From contig JALHQP010000002.1 in NCBI GenBank assembly GCA_022841885.1, positions 60,462 to 124,461 on the forward strand: 64,000 nt of DNA, written 5' to 3'. Both the position numbers and the translations under genes were made by a program. Position 1 is the first letter of the stretch, and every line of letters starts with the position of its first letter. The stretch is from Aquincola sp. (GTDB lineage: Bacteria > Pseudomonadota > Gammaproteobacteria > Burkholderiales > Burkholderiaceae_C). The notes beneath the pieces are model-generated. The model was not told the origin of the DNA. It did not search any database and worked only from the letters and a program-made list of their open reading frames with translations. This document shows, piece after piece, positions 8,311-16,809 of this stretch.

Positions 8311-9498
8311 ATGGGCACCGGCCCCACGATGTACATCAGCGAGCAGCTCCTCAACCCCAGCGACGCGCGCCTGCGCCTCGCGGCCCAGCTCGGCGTCGAG
8401 CATGTGGTGCTGGACAACCGCGGCACGGAGCTGGTGTCGGCCGCCAGCGGCGGCGTCACCGCCTGGGACGCGGGAAGGCTGCGCGACTACCGGCGCTGGG
8501 TCGAGGGCTTCGGCCTGAAGCTCGACGTGTTCGCACTCGACGTGGGTTCGATCCTGCTCGACTCGCTGGTCGATCTCGAAGGGGCGAAGAAGAGCCGCGA
8601 CATCCTGGCGCGCAACATCGCCGTCGCGGCCGACGCCGGGATCCACTGCTTGAAGTACAACGTCCAGATGGTGGGCATCACGCGCACCGGCCTCAAGCCC
8701 GGTCGCGGCGGCTGCTCGAACTCCGGCTTCCGCCACGCCGAGTACACGCCCGAGGCCGACCGCCAGCACTCCTACTGGGGCGTCGGCTACCCCAGCAATC
8801 AAGTGAGCCCCCAGGACGCCGCTTCGCGTCGTCCGTCCCCCGAGGGGAGCGAGTCGGCCAGGGGCGGCCCGTCGCCGACTCCGGAAGAAGGCGGCTCGGG
8901 CTCGGCGCTCCTGTGCGGCCAGAAGGAAGCGCGCGCGGTGCCGCCGGTGAGCGAGAAGGCGGGCTGGGACGCGATCGAGTTCCTGGTCGACGGCCTGGTC
9001 CCGGCCGCCGACGCCGCGGGCGTGCGCCTGGCCTGCCACCCGCACGATCCGGCCTACCCGCCGGGTGGTCTGAACGGCATCGAGCATGTGGTCGGCTCGG
9101 CCGACGGCATGCGCCGCTTCCTCGCACTGTCCGACAGCCCGCGCCACGGCCTGAACTTCTGCCAGGGCACGGTGGCCGAGATGTTCAAGGACCCGGGCCG
9201 CGCGATGATCCCGGTGATCGAGGAGTTCGCGGCCACCGGGCGCATCTTCATGGTCCACTTCCGCAACATCCGCGGCGGCTACCTCGACTTCCAGGAGGTC
9301 TTCCCCGACGAAGGCGACGTGGACATGTTCGAGGCCATCAAGGCTTACCAGCGCGGCGGCTACCACGGCCCGCTGTGCCCCGACCACGTGCCGGTGAGCG
9401 AACTCGACCCGGGTCGCGAACGCTTCATGGCGTTCGCGCTCGGCTACACGCGCGGCCTGCTGCAGGCGGCCGGCGCGTGGACCACCCCCCGACGATGA
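8311..9498 (+). CDS. Mannonate dehydratase-like (UxuA family) protein with in-frame repeat insertion
   Basis: A TIM-barrel dehydratase of the UxuA family, which converts D-mannonate to 2-keto-3-deoxygluconate. Family landmarks are KYNVQMVGITRTG, LACHPHDPAYPPGG, IFMVHFRNIRGG and LCPDHVP, which carry the metal and catalytic residues. About residues 165-205 (8803 to about 8935) are a Ser/Pro/Gly-rich insertion encoded by a REP-like DNA repeat lying in frame between YWGVGYPSNQ and VSEKAGWDAIEFL. I use the ATG at 8311; 8329 is an equal candidate and gives MYISEQLLN. It is followed after 10 bp by a sugar-acid dehydratase gene. True substrate unproven; activity may be affected by the insertion. Confidence 0.82.
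   Translation: MGTGPTMYISEQLLNPSDARLRLAAQLGVEHVVLDNRGTELVSAASGGVTAWDAGRLRDYRRWVEGFGLKLDVFALDVGSILLDSLVDLEGAKKSRDILARNIAVAADAGIHCLKYNVQMVGITRTGLKPGRGGCSNSGFRHAEYTPEADRQHSYWGVGYPSNQVSPQDAASRRPSPEGSESARGGPSPTPEEGGSGSALLCGQKEARAVPPVSEKAGWDAIEFLVDGLVPAADAAGVRLACHPHDPAYPPGGLNGIEHVVGSADGMRRFLALSDSPRHGLNFCQGTVAEMFKDPGRAMIPVIEEFAATGRIFMVHFRNIRGGYLDFQEVFPDEGDVDMFEAIKAYQRGGYHGPLCPDHVPVSELDPGRERFMAFALGYTRGLLQAAGAWTTPRR
8803..8918. repeat. REP-like repeat inside a coding sequence
   Basis: The unit has a C-run, a hairpin GGACGCCGC-TTC-GCGTCGTCC (8813-8833), then CCCCCGAGGGG, then a second hairpin-forming segment with arms GTCGGC and GCCGAC. The architecture C-run / palindrome / C-run / G-run recurs at about 51130-51205. 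It keeps the host reading frame open without a stop. The outer edges are estimated by eye. Confidence 0.6.
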
Positions 9499-9508
9499 GA
9501 CCGACCCG

Positions 9509-10702
9509 ATGAACACGACCCCGCGCCTGATCCAGGCCAACCCGCTCGCTGCCGGCTTGACGGCGGGTGCGGCCAGCAGCGACCGCATCGAATGGATCCG
9601 GCTGTCGCTGGTGTTCCTGCCGCTGGCCATGCCGATCAGCGACGCCAAGGTGCTGACCGGGCGCCAGAAGCCGCTGACCGAGATCGCCTTCCTGTTCGCG
9701 GAAGTCCAGACCCGCGACGGCCACGAAGGCGTCGGCTTCAGCTACAGCAAGCGCGCCGGCGGCCCGGGCCAGTATGAACACGCCAAGGAACTCGCGAACA
9801 ATCTGATCGGCGAGGACCCGAACGACATCGCGCGCCTGTGGGAGAAGCTGATCTGGGCCGGCGCCAGCGTCGGCCGCTCGGGCCTCGCGACGCAGGCCAT
9901 CGCCGCCTTCGACACCGCGCTGTGGGACCTGAAGGCGCGGCGCGCCAAGCTGCCGCTGGCCAAGCTGCTGGGCGCGCACCGCGACGCGGTGCAGTGCTAC
10001 AACACCTCGGGCGGCTACCTGTCGTCGCCGCTGTCGGAAGTGCTGGCCAATGTGGAGAAGTCGCTCGAGCGCGGCATCGGCGGCATCAAGATCAAGGTCG
10101 GGCAGCCCGACCCGATGGTCGACTACGAGCGCGTCAAGGCGGTGCACCGGCTGATCGACGGCCGCGTGCACATGATGATCGACGCCAACCAGCAATGGGA
10201 CCGCGTCACCGCGCAGCGCTTCGGCAAGCTGGTCGAGCCGCTGAACCTGACCTGGATCGAGGAGCCCCTGGACGCCTGGGACGCCGAGGGCCACGCCAAC
10301 CTGGCCGCGATGCTGGACACGCCCATCGCCAGCGGCGAAATGCTGACCAGCGTGGCCGAGCACTGGGAGCTGATCCGCCACCGCAGCGTGGACTTCATCC
10401 AGCCCGACGCGCCGCGTGTCGGCGGCATCACGCCGATGCTGAAGATCCTGGCGCTGGCCGACCACGCACGTTTGCGCCTGGCGCCGCACTTCGCGATGGA
10501 GATCCACCTGCACCTGGCGGCCTCGTATGCGCACGAGCCCTGGGTCGAGCACTTCGAGTGGCTGGAGCCGATGTTCAACGAGCGCCTGACCATCCAGGGC
10601 GGGCGCATGCAGGTGCCCGACCGCCATGGCCTGGGCTTCTCGCTGTCCGAGCAGGCGCGGCGCTGGACGGCGCAGACGGCGCAATTCGGCAACCGCGCCT
10701 GA
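9509..10702 (+). CDS. L-talarate/galactarate dehydratase (enolase superfamily)
   Basis: A 397-residue mandelate-racemase-subgroup enolase-superfamily enzyme. It resembles the characterised Salmonella L-talarate/galactarate dehydratase closely in length and in segments such as SDAKVLTGRQKPLTE, GVGFSYSKRAGG and QPDAPRVGG. The general base motif GIKIKVGQ (KxK), metal ligands in MMIDANQQWD, WIEEPLD and IASGEML, and the catalytic His in LAPHFAMEIHLHL are all present. The expected product is 5-keto-4-deoxy-D-glucarate. It is probably cotranscribed with the upstream mannonate-dehydratase-like gene. Confidence 0.9.
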   Translation: MNTTPRLIQANPLAAGLTAGAASSDRIEWIRLSLVFLPLAMPISDAKVLTGRQKPLTEIAFLFAEVQTRDGHEGVGFSYSKRAGGPGQYEHAKELANNLIGEDPNDIARLWEKLIWAGASVGRSGLATQAIAAFDTALWDLKARRAKLPLAKLLGAHRDAVQCYNTSGGYLSSPLSEVLANVEKSLERGIGGIKIKVGQPDPMVDYERVKAVHRLIDGRVHMMIDANQQWDRVTAQRFGKLVEPLNLTWIEEPLDAWDAEGHANLAAMLDTPIASGEMLTSVAEHWELIRHRSVDFIQPDAPRVGGITPMLKILALADHARLRLAPHFAMEIHLHLAASYAHEPWVEHFEWLEPMFNERLTIQGGRMQVPDRHGLGFSLSEQARRWTAQTAQFGNRA

Positions 10703-10754
10703 AATCACGCCCGCCGGCCCTCAAGTCGGCGCCGCGCAGGCCGATCTGGGGGGC

Positions 10755-11786
10755 ATGAGCCAGGACGCCGAAGTGGATGGGCAGGGCGACGCCGCGGTGA
10801 TCGTCGAGGACGCCGCGCAGGCCGCCGAGGCCATGGCCGCGGCGCTGGCCGCGCCCGAGCCGGCCAGCCCCACCGAACTGGTGGAAGGCTGGGACCGCAT
10901 CAAGCGCGAACTGTCGGCACTGCTGCGCCATCCGACGCCGGATGCGACCTGGGCCGAGACACTGGAAGCCACGGTCGGCCGCCTGCAGGTGCTGGCGCGG
11001 CGCGACTTCGATGCCGCGCTGTACCTGCTGCTGCAGGACGCCACCAGCGGCGACGATGGCCGCTACAGCGCGCACCACGCACTGCTGTGTGCGCTGGTGG
11101 GCGAGGTCTGCGCCGACTGGCTCGAATGGCCGGCCGAGGAGGTCGACACGCTGGTGCGCGCCGCGCTGACGATGAACCTGTCGATGTCGGCGATGCAGGA
11201 CGCGCTGGCGCGCCAGGTCGAGCCGCTGTCGGCCTCGCAGCGCGAGCAGGTGGACGGGCACGCCGAGGAGAGCGCGGCCCTGCTCGCGGCCAGCGGCCTG
11301 AAGAACACACTCTGGGTCGAGGTCGTGCGCCTGCACCATGGTGGTCCCGGCGTCGACGACGCGGGGCCCTCGGCGCCGCCCGCGCAGCGCCTGGCGCGCC
11401 TGCTGCGCCGCATCGACGTGTACACCGCCAAGCTCAGCAGCCGCGCCAGCCGCGAGGCGGTGTCGCCGGCGATCGCCGCGCGCGACACCTGCCTGGACGG
11501 CGATGGCCAGCCCGACACCCTGGGCGTGGCGATCCTGCGCAAGCTCGGCCTGTACCCGCCGGGCTGCTTCGTCAAGCTGGCCAACGGCGACTTCGGCGTC
11601 GTCGTGCGGCGCGGCAGCAAGGCGCACATGCCGATCGTCGCGGCGCTGCGCAAGGCCGACGGCGGCCTGCACTTCAGCCCCAAGCGGCGCGACACGTCCT
11701 TCAAGCGCCACGCCATCGTGCATGGCGTCGCCGCGAGCCAGGTGCGGGTGCGCCTGAACCACCTGCGCAACCTGGCGCTCGGCTGA
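10755..11786 (+). CDS. HD-domain (HD-GYP-like, degenerate) protein
   Basis: A 343-residue protein with an acidic Ala-rich N-terminus, a helical region, and an HD-GYP-like core. RYSAHHALLCALVGEV occupies the place of the first His/Asp motif and VEVVRLHHGGPG the place of the HHE..GYP motif, so the canonical residues are only partly kept. HD-GYP proteins hydrolyse cyclic di-GMP; this one may be inactive or have another substrate. The C-terminal 100 residues (FVKLANGDFGVVVRRG) look like a small beta domain common after HD-GYP cores. The ATG at 10755 follows a GGGGGG ribosome-binding stretch. Confidence 0.75.
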   Translation: MSQDAEVDGQGDAAVIVEDAAQAAEAMAAALAAPEPASPTELVEGWDRIKRELSALLRHPTPDATWAETLEATVGRLQVLARRDFDAALYLLLQDATSGDDGRYSAHHALLCALVGEVCADWLEWPAEEVDTLVRAALTMNLSMSAMQDALARQVEPLSASQREQVDGHAEESAALLAASGLKNTLWVEVVRLHHGGPGVDDAGPSAPPAQRLARLLRRIDVYTAKLSSRASREAVSPAIAARDTCLDGDGQPDTLGVAILRKLGLYPPGCFVKLANGDFGVVVRRGSKAHMPIVAALRKADGGLHFSPKRRDTSFKRHAIVHGVAASQVRVRLNHLRNLALG

Positions 11787-11795
11787 GCACGGCCC

Positions 11796-12560
11796 TTAGC
11801 GCCGGTAGCCGGGGTCGCCCGCCTCGAGCTTGCGCAGCAGCGCCGGCCACGCCAGGTTGCCACCCGCGCCGCGCGTGACGGTGGCGAACTGGCACGGCGC
11901 GTCGTCAACGATGTGCTGCGGAATGCGCCGCAACGGGCCACTGCCGGCCTGCGCCCGCACCTGCATCATGCAGCTCGTCTCGAAGAAGTACATGCCGACG
12001 AAAGCCTCGGCGACGCTGCGGCCGACCGTCAGCAGGCCGTGGTTGCGCAGCATCAGGAAGCGCTTGTCGCCCAGGTCGCGTACCAGGCGCGGCTTCTCGT
12101 CGTCGTCGAGCGCGACGCCTTCATAGTCGTGGTACGCCAGCGAGGACAGCACCGCCATCGAGTGCTGCGACAGCGGCAGCAGGCCGTCCTGCTGCGCCGA
12201 CACCGCGACGCCGTTGACGCTGTGCACGTGCAGCACGCAGATCGCGTCCTCGCGCGCGGCGTGGATCGCACTGTGGATCACGAAGCCTGCGGGGTTGATG
12301 TCGAACGGGCTGTCGAAGACCTTGCGGCCGTGCAGGTCCACCTTGACCAGGCTCGACGCCGTGATCTCGTCGAACATCAGCCCGTAGGGGTTGATCAGGA
12401 AGTGGTGCTCGGGCCCCGGCACGCGCGCCGAGATGTGCGTGAAGATCAGATCGTCCCAGCCGTAGCGTGCCACCAGGCGGTAGCAGGCGGCAAGGTCGAC
12501 ACGCTGCTGCCATTCGTCCGCGCTGACGTCGCGTTGCACATCGAGTTGACAGTGGTCCAT
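11796..12560 (-). CDS. Class II aldolase/adducin family protein
   Basis: A 254-residue class II aldolase-fold protein. The zinc site is visible as CVLHVHSVNG (HxH, around residue 110) and the third His in FLMLRNHGLLTVG. The N-terminal segment WDDLIFTHISARVPG is typical of the fungal/beta-proteobacterial branch. Family members do aldol or retro-aldol chemistry on sugar phosphates or related acids, and many are uncharacterised. It is divergent from a TetR regulator, with a perfect palindrome between them, so it is probably repressed by that regulator. Confidence 0.88.
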   Translation of the reverse strand: MDHCQLDVQRDVSADEWQQRVDLAACYRLVARYGWDDLIFTHISARVPGPEHHFLINPYGLMFDEITASSLVKVDLHGRKVFDSPFDINPAGFVIHSAIHAAREDAICVLHVHSVNGVAVSAQQDGLLPLSQHSMAVLSSLAYHDYEGVALDDDEKPRLVRDLGDKRFLMLRNHGLLTVGRSVAEAFVGMYFFETSCMMQVRAQAGSGPLRRIPQHIVDDAPCQFATVTRGAGGNLAWPALLRKLEAGDPGYRR

Positions 12561-12598
12561 GGTGCTTGCTCCGGGCCAGGGTGGTGATGCAAAATATA

Positions 12599-12610
12599 TA
12601 GACTGGTCTA
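12599..12610. promoter_or_regulatory. TetR-family operator palindrome
   Basis: TAGACTGGTCTA has perfect 5-bp arms, TAGAC and GTCTA, around TG. It lies 15 bp before the TetR gene start and 39 bp before the divergent aldolase start. TAGACCGGTCTA-like palindromes are typical operators for YxaF/LmrA-type TetR repressors, which matches the neighbouring protein. Confidence 0.7.
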
Positions 12611-12624
12611 GTTAGGGCGTCAAG

Positions 12625-13176
12625 ATGACGGAAAGCCGGGAGCGCATGCTCGAGGCGGCGGTCGACCTGCTGCGGGGCTTCGGCCTGTCGGGTGCGGGCA
12701 TCAACGACGTGGTGCGCGGCAGCGGCGCCCCCAAGGGCTCGGTCTACCACTTCTTTCCCGAGGGCAAGCTGCAGATCGCGGCCGAGGCGCTCGCGCTGTA
12801 CGGCGAACGCGTCGACGCCTTCGTCGACGCCGCGCTCGCCGGCAGGCGCTCCAACCCCGAGCGCGTGCGCGCGCTGTTCGAGGCCTTCGCGCGCCGGGTC
12901 GAGCAGGCGCGGTTCCTGCGCAGCTGCGCGGTCGGCACTGTGAGCCTGGACCTGGGCGAGGGCGGCGAGCCGCTGCAGCCGCAGCTGGCCGCGCTGCTGG
13001 GGCGCTGGGCCCGCACGATCGCCCGCCATGTCGACCTCGGTGATGCGCGCCGCACGCGCTCCTTCGCCGGCCTGGTGCTGACCGCGATCGAAGGCGCCTA
13101 CGTGCGATCGCGCGCCGAGCGTTCGGCGGCAGCGTTCCGCGAGGCGGGCCAGTGGCTTGCCGCTTGCGTCGACTGA
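12625..13176 (+). CDS. TetR/AcrR family transcriptional regulator (YxaF/LmrA type)
   Basis: A 183-residue repressor. The N-terminal HTH reads MLEAAVDLLRGFGLSGAGIN and continues through GAPKGSVYHFFPEGK, the K-G-S-x-Y-H-F-F signature of the LmrA/YxaF subgroup. The C-terminal ligand domain contains FLRSCAVGTVSLDLGE, also typical of that subgroup. It should bind the palindrome just upstream, repressing itself and the divergent class II aldolase gene. The inducer is unknown. Confidence 0.9.
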   Translation: MTESRERMLEAAVDLLRGFGLSGAGINDVVRGSGAPKGSVYHFFPEGKLQIAAEALALYGERVDAFVDAALAGRRSNPERVRALFEAFARRVEQARFLRSCAVGTVSLDLGEGGEPLQPQLAALLGRWARTIARHVDLGDARRTRSFAGLVLTAIEGAYVRSRAERSAAAFREAGQWLAACVD

Positions 13177-13189
13177 GCGCTGACCCGGT

Positions 13190-13664
13190 TCAGTCGCCGT
13201 CGCGCACCGCGACGACGATCACGAACTCGGCCGGGATGCGGTAGCTGCGGCCCCGGCGCCAGGGCGCGATCGCCTCGACGTAGCGCGCCCGCACCCGCGC
13301 GCGCACGGTGGCGTCGAAGTGCGCCCAGGCCAGCGCCACCGGCCCGCCAGCGAAGGCCGCGTCGCAGGCGGCGTCGGCGTTCTCGTAGTCGAGCGTGTCG
13401 ACGACACGCTGCTGCAGCGTCACGCGCAGGCCGGCGCGGGCGCAGGCCTTGACCAGGGCGTCGCCGTGGCCAAGGCCGAAGAACAGCGGGCAGACCTCGC
13501 TTTGCACCTCCGCGTCGACGATCCCGAACAGCGGCGCCCAGCCGCAGCGCGCGCGTTCTCCCCATACCGCGAGCGCGGCACGCCCACCCGGGCGCAGCAC
13601 ACGACGCAACCCAAGTCGGGTGACGGCTGAGCGTCGCCACCAGCTCCTGCGAGTGAATGTTCAT
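13190..13664 (-). pseudogene. Internally deleted SAM-dependent methyltransferase remnant
   Basis: About 139 codons (13190-13609) encode the C-terminal half of a class I methyltransferase, beginning at the post-motif segment RRVLRPGGRAALAVWGERAR. The SAM-binding motif I and most of the N-terminal half are absent. An ATG at 13664 overlaps the stop of the upstream HAD gene (ATGA) and encodes MNIHSQELVATLSRHP in another frame, which looks like the original start. A deletion plus frameshift near 13610-13620 would join the two. No intact start exists for the remaining frame except TTG at 13609. It is the last gene of the sugar-acid operon. Confidence 0.72.
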
Positions 13665-14365
13665 GCCGGCTTGCGCAGAACGTCGGCCAGCGCGCCCAGG
13701 TCGGCGGCGCTGAAGTCGACCGGCACCAATGCCGCGCTCTCGCCGCGGCCGGGGCCATGTTCGTCGGGCCGCGCGATGAAGGCGGTGCGCATACCGGCGC
13801 GCGCGGCGGCTTCGAGGTCCGACGAATGCGCCGCCACCATCAGCACTTCGTTCGGCGCGCAGTCGAAGGCGTCGGCGGCGGCGCGGTAGACCTCGAGCTT
13901 GGGCTTGTAGTCGCGCGCATGCTCGGCACCGAGGATCGCGTCCCAGTGCCAGCCGTTGCGCCGCGCCAGGTCGGCCATCAGCGAGATGTTGCCGTTGGAG
14001 CAGGGCGCGAGGCGGAAGCGATCGCGCAAGGCGCGCAGCGCCGGCGTCACGTCCGGCCAGGCGTCGAGGCGGTGCCAGGCGAGGTTGAGCTCGAGGCGCG
14101 TCGCCTCGTCGGCATCGTGGCCGAAGCGTTCGAGCACGATGTCGAGGTTGCGCCGGTGCAGCACGTCGAGCTTGCAGAAGCCGATGCGGCCGGCACGCAC
14201 TGCCTCCATCGCGGGCTGGTACTCGTCGCGCCACGCGTCGGCCAGGGCCTCGGCTTCGTCGGCACCGATGTGCAGATGCGTGCGCAGTTCGCGCGCGACG
14301 CCCGAGCGCCAGTCGACAAGGGTGCCGAAGACGTCGAAGACCAGGGCGCGGATCGGCGTCGTCAT
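13661..14365 (-). CDS. Haloacid dehalogenase, type II (HAD superfamily)
   Basis: A 234-residue HAD hydrolase of the L-2-haloacid dehalogenase type. The nucleophile motif is LVFDVFGTLVDW. The Ser/Asn motif is LAPCSNGN, the Lys motif is ARDYKPKLEVYR, and the acidic motif is VAAHSSDLEAAARAGM. Many such genes act on other small acids rather than halides. The ATG overlaps the stop of the upstream RraA-like gene by 4 bp, so it belongs to the leftward operon. Confidence 0.88.
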   Translation of the reverse strand: MTTPIRALVFDVFGTLVDWRSGVARELRTHLHIGADEAEALADAWRDEYQPAMEAVRAGRIGFCKLDVLHRRNLDIVLERFGHDADEATRLELNLAWHRLDAWPDVTPALRALRDRFRLAPCSNGNISLMADLARRNGWHWDAILGAEHARDYKPKLEVYRAAADAFDCAPNEVLMVAAHSSDLEAAARAGMRTAFIARPDEHGPGRGESAALVPVDFSAADLGALADVLRKPA

Positions 14366-15072
14366 CGACCATTCGCCTTGCGCCAGGCCTCGAAGGCGAC
14401 GCGGTGGGCCTCGTCGGTGGGCGGGTACAGGCCCAGGATCGACTGCCCCGCCAGCACGCGCTCCTGCACGAAGTCCTCGAAGGCGGTCATCTCGACCGCC
14501 TCGGCCGCCACCTCGTCGGCCAGGTGGGCCGGGATCACGACCACCCCCTCGGCGTCACCGACGATCACGTCGCCCGGGAACACCGGCGCGTCGCCGCAGC
14601 CGACGGGCACGTTGATGTCGATCGCCTGGTGCACCGTCAGGTTGGTCGGCGCGGCGGGGCGCTGGTGGTAGACGGGGAAGGGCAGCTTCGCCATCTCCGG
14701 GCTGTCGCGGAAGCCGCCGTCGCTGACGATGCCGGCCACGCCGCGCTTCATCAGCCGCGTGACGAGGATGTTGCCGGCCGACGCGGCGCGCGCGTCCTTG
14801 CGGCTGTCGATCACGAACACCGCGCCGCGCGGGCACTCCTCGACCGCCTTGCGCTGCGGGTGCTCGCGGTCCTTGAAGACCTCGATCGTGTTCAGGTCCT
14901 CGCGCGCGGGCATGTAGCGCAGCGTGTAGGCCTCGCCGACCATGTTCGGCAGGTCCGCGCGGATCGGCCGCACGTCCTGGATGAACTGGTGTCGCAGGCC
15001 GCGCTTGAACAGGGCGGTGCACAGCGTCGCGACGCTGACCTTCATCAGTTGGGCCCGGGTGCTGTCTTTCAT
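14362..15072 (-). CDS. RraA family protein (aldolase-like), copy 1
   Basis: A 236-residue protein of the RraA/HMG-aldolase fold. The conserved GIVSDGGFRDSPEM segment has the Arg-Asp pair that binds metal and substrate in 4-hydroxy-4-methyl-2-oxoglutarate aldolases. FPGDVIVGDAEGVVVIPA is the other family hallmark. Longer RraA relatives next to sugar-acid dehydratases are more likely metal-dependent aldolases or lyases on 2-keto acids than RNase E regulators. The gene is 6 bp downstream of the dehydratase gene and overlaps the HAD gene by 4 bp. Confidence 0.85.
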   Translation of the reverse strand: MKDSTRAQLMKVSVATLCTALFKRGLRHQFIQDVRPIRADLPNMVGEAYTLRYMPAREDLNTIEVFKDREHPQRKAVEECPRGAVFVIDSRKDARAASAGNILVTRLMKRGVAGIVSDGGFRDSPEMAKLPFPVYHQRPAAPTNLTVHQAIDINVPVGCGDAPVFPGDVIVGDAEGVVVIPAHLADEVAAEAVEMTAFEDFVQERVLAGQSILGLYPPTDEAHRVAFEAWRKANGR

Positions 15073-15078
15073 CGTGGC

Positions 15079-16809
15079 TCAGTAGATGGCAGGCTCGGGC
15101 ACCGGCGCGCCGAAGCCCGTTTCGAGGAAATCGAAGTCGCAGCCCTGGTCGGCCTGCAGGACGTGCTGCGAGAACAGCCAGCCGTAGCCGCGTTCGTAGC
15201 GGCGCGGCGGCGGCGTCCACGCGGCGCGGCGGCGGGCGAGTTCGTCGTCGCTCACGGCCAGATGGATGCGTCGTGAGGGCACGTCGACCTCGATGAGGTC
15301 GCCGGTTTCGACCAGCGCCAGCGGCCCGCCCACGAACGCCTCGGGCGCGCAGTGCAGCAGGCAGCCACCGTAGCTGGTGCCGCTCATGCGCGCGTCCGAC
15401 AGGCGCAGCATGTCCTTCACGCCCTGCTTGAGCAGCTTGGTCGGGATCGGCAGCATGCCCCATTCGGGCATGCCCGCCCCCTGGGGCCCCGCGTTGCGCA
15501 GCACCAGGATGTCGTCGGCGCTGACATCGAGGTCGGGGTCGTCGACCGCCTTCTTCAGTGCCGGGTAGTCGTCGAACACGAGCGCGCGGCCCGTGTGCTG
15601 CAGCAGGTGGGGGGCGCAGGCGCTGGGCTTGATCACCACGCCGCCGGGCGCCAGGTTGCCGCGCAGCACCGCGAGTGCGCCCTCGGCGTAGATCGGCCGG
15701 TCGAGCCGGCGGATCACGTCGTCGTCGTAGACCTCGGCGCCGGCGATGTTCTCGCCCAGCGTGCGGCCGTTGACGGTCAGCGCGTCGGTGGCGAGGTGCG
15801 TGCGGATGCGCCCGAGCATCGCGGGCAGGCCGCCGGCGTAGAAGAAGTCCTCCATCAGGTACTTCTCGCCGCTGGGCCGGATGTTGGCGATCACCGGCAC
15901 CGTGCGGCTGGCGGCGTCGAAGTCATCGAGCGTCAGCGCATGGCCGGCGCGGCGGCTGAGCGCGATCAGGTGGATGATTGCGTTGGTCGAGCAGCCCATC
16001 GCCATCGCGCAGGCCACGCCGTTGGCGAAGCTCGCGGGCGAGAGCAGGCGCGCGGGTGTCATGTCGTCCCAGACCATCTGCACGACGCGGCGCCCGCACT
16101 CGGCACTCATGCGGATGTGGTGGGCATCCGCCGCAGGAATGCTCGACGCGCCCGGCAGCGTCAGGCCCAGCGCCTCGGCGATGCCCATCATCGTCGCTGC
16201 GGTGCCCATCGTCATGCAGGTGCCGTGGCTGCGCGCGATGCCGCCTTCCATCTCGAGCCAGGCCTGGTCCGACAAGCGGCCGGCGCGGCGCTCGTCCCAG
16301 TACTTGAAGCTGTCGGAGCCCGAGCCGAGCACCTGGCCCTTCCAGTTGCCGCGCAGCATCGGGCCGGCGGGCAGCACGATGAAGGGCAGGCCCATCGACA
16401 GCGCGCCCATCGCGAGGCCGGGAATGGTCTTGTCGCAACCGCCCATCAGCACCGCGCCGTCGATCGGGTGCGAGCGCAACAGCTCCTCGGTCTCCATGGC
16501 GAGGAAGTTGCGGTAGAGCATCGTCGTCGGCTTGACGATGGGTTCGGACAGGCTGATCGCCGGCAGCTCGAGCGGGAAGCCCCCGGCCTGGAGCACGCCG
16601 CGCTTGACGTCCTCGACGCGCTGCTTGAAGTGCGCGTGGCACTGGTTGGCGTCGCTCCAGGTGTTGACGATCGCGATCACCGGTTTGCCGACCCAGTCGG
16701 CCGGGCCGTAGCCCATCTGCATGAAGCGCGAGCGGTGGCCGAACGAGCGGAAGTCGTCGGGTGCGAACCAGCGCGCGCTGCGCAGTTGCGCGGGGGTCTT
16801 CTTCGTCAT
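15079..16809 (-). CDS. IlvD/Edd family sugar-acid dehydratase (L-arabonate dehydratase-like)
   Basis: A 576-residue [Fe-S] dehydratase. Cluster cysteines are in TWSDANQCHAHFK, GGCDKTIPG and SHGTCMTMGTAATM, and the C-terminal domain ends normally. The closest functional group by pattern is L-arabonate/pentonate dehydratase rather than branched-chain IlvD, because of GYGPADWVGKPVIAIVNTWS and the operon context. It would produce a 2-keto-3-deoxy acid for one of the neighbouring RraA-type proteins to cleave. It overlaps the NTF2-like gene by 4 bp. Confidence 0.9.
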   Translation of the reverse strand: MTKKTPAQLRSARWFAPDDFRSFGHRSRFMQMGYGPADWVGKPVIAIVNTWSDANQCHAHFKQRVEDVKRGVLQAGGFPLELPAISLSEPIVKPTTMLYRNFLAMETEELLRSHPIDGAVLMGGCDKTIPGLAMGALSMGLPFIVLPAGPMLRGNWKGQVLGSGSDSFKYWDERRAGRLSDQAWLEMEGGIARSHGTCMTMGTAATMMGIAEALGLTLPGASSIPAADAHHIRMSAECGRRVVQMVWDDMTPARLLSPASFANGVACAMAMGCSTNAIIHLIALSRRAGHALTLDDFDAASRTVPVIANIRPSGEKYLMEDFFYAGGLPAMLGRIRTHLATDALTVNGRTLGENIAGAEVYDDDVIRRLDRPIYAEGALAVLRGNLAPGGVVIKPSACAPHLLQHTGRALVFDDYPALKKAVDDPDLDVSADDILVLRNAGPQGAGMPEWGMLPIPTKLLKQGVKDMLRLSDARMSGTSYGGCLLHCAPEAFVGGPLALVETGDLIEVDVPSRRIHLAVSDDELARRRAAWTPPPRRYERGYGWLFSQHVLQADQGCDFDFLETGFGAPVPEPAIY

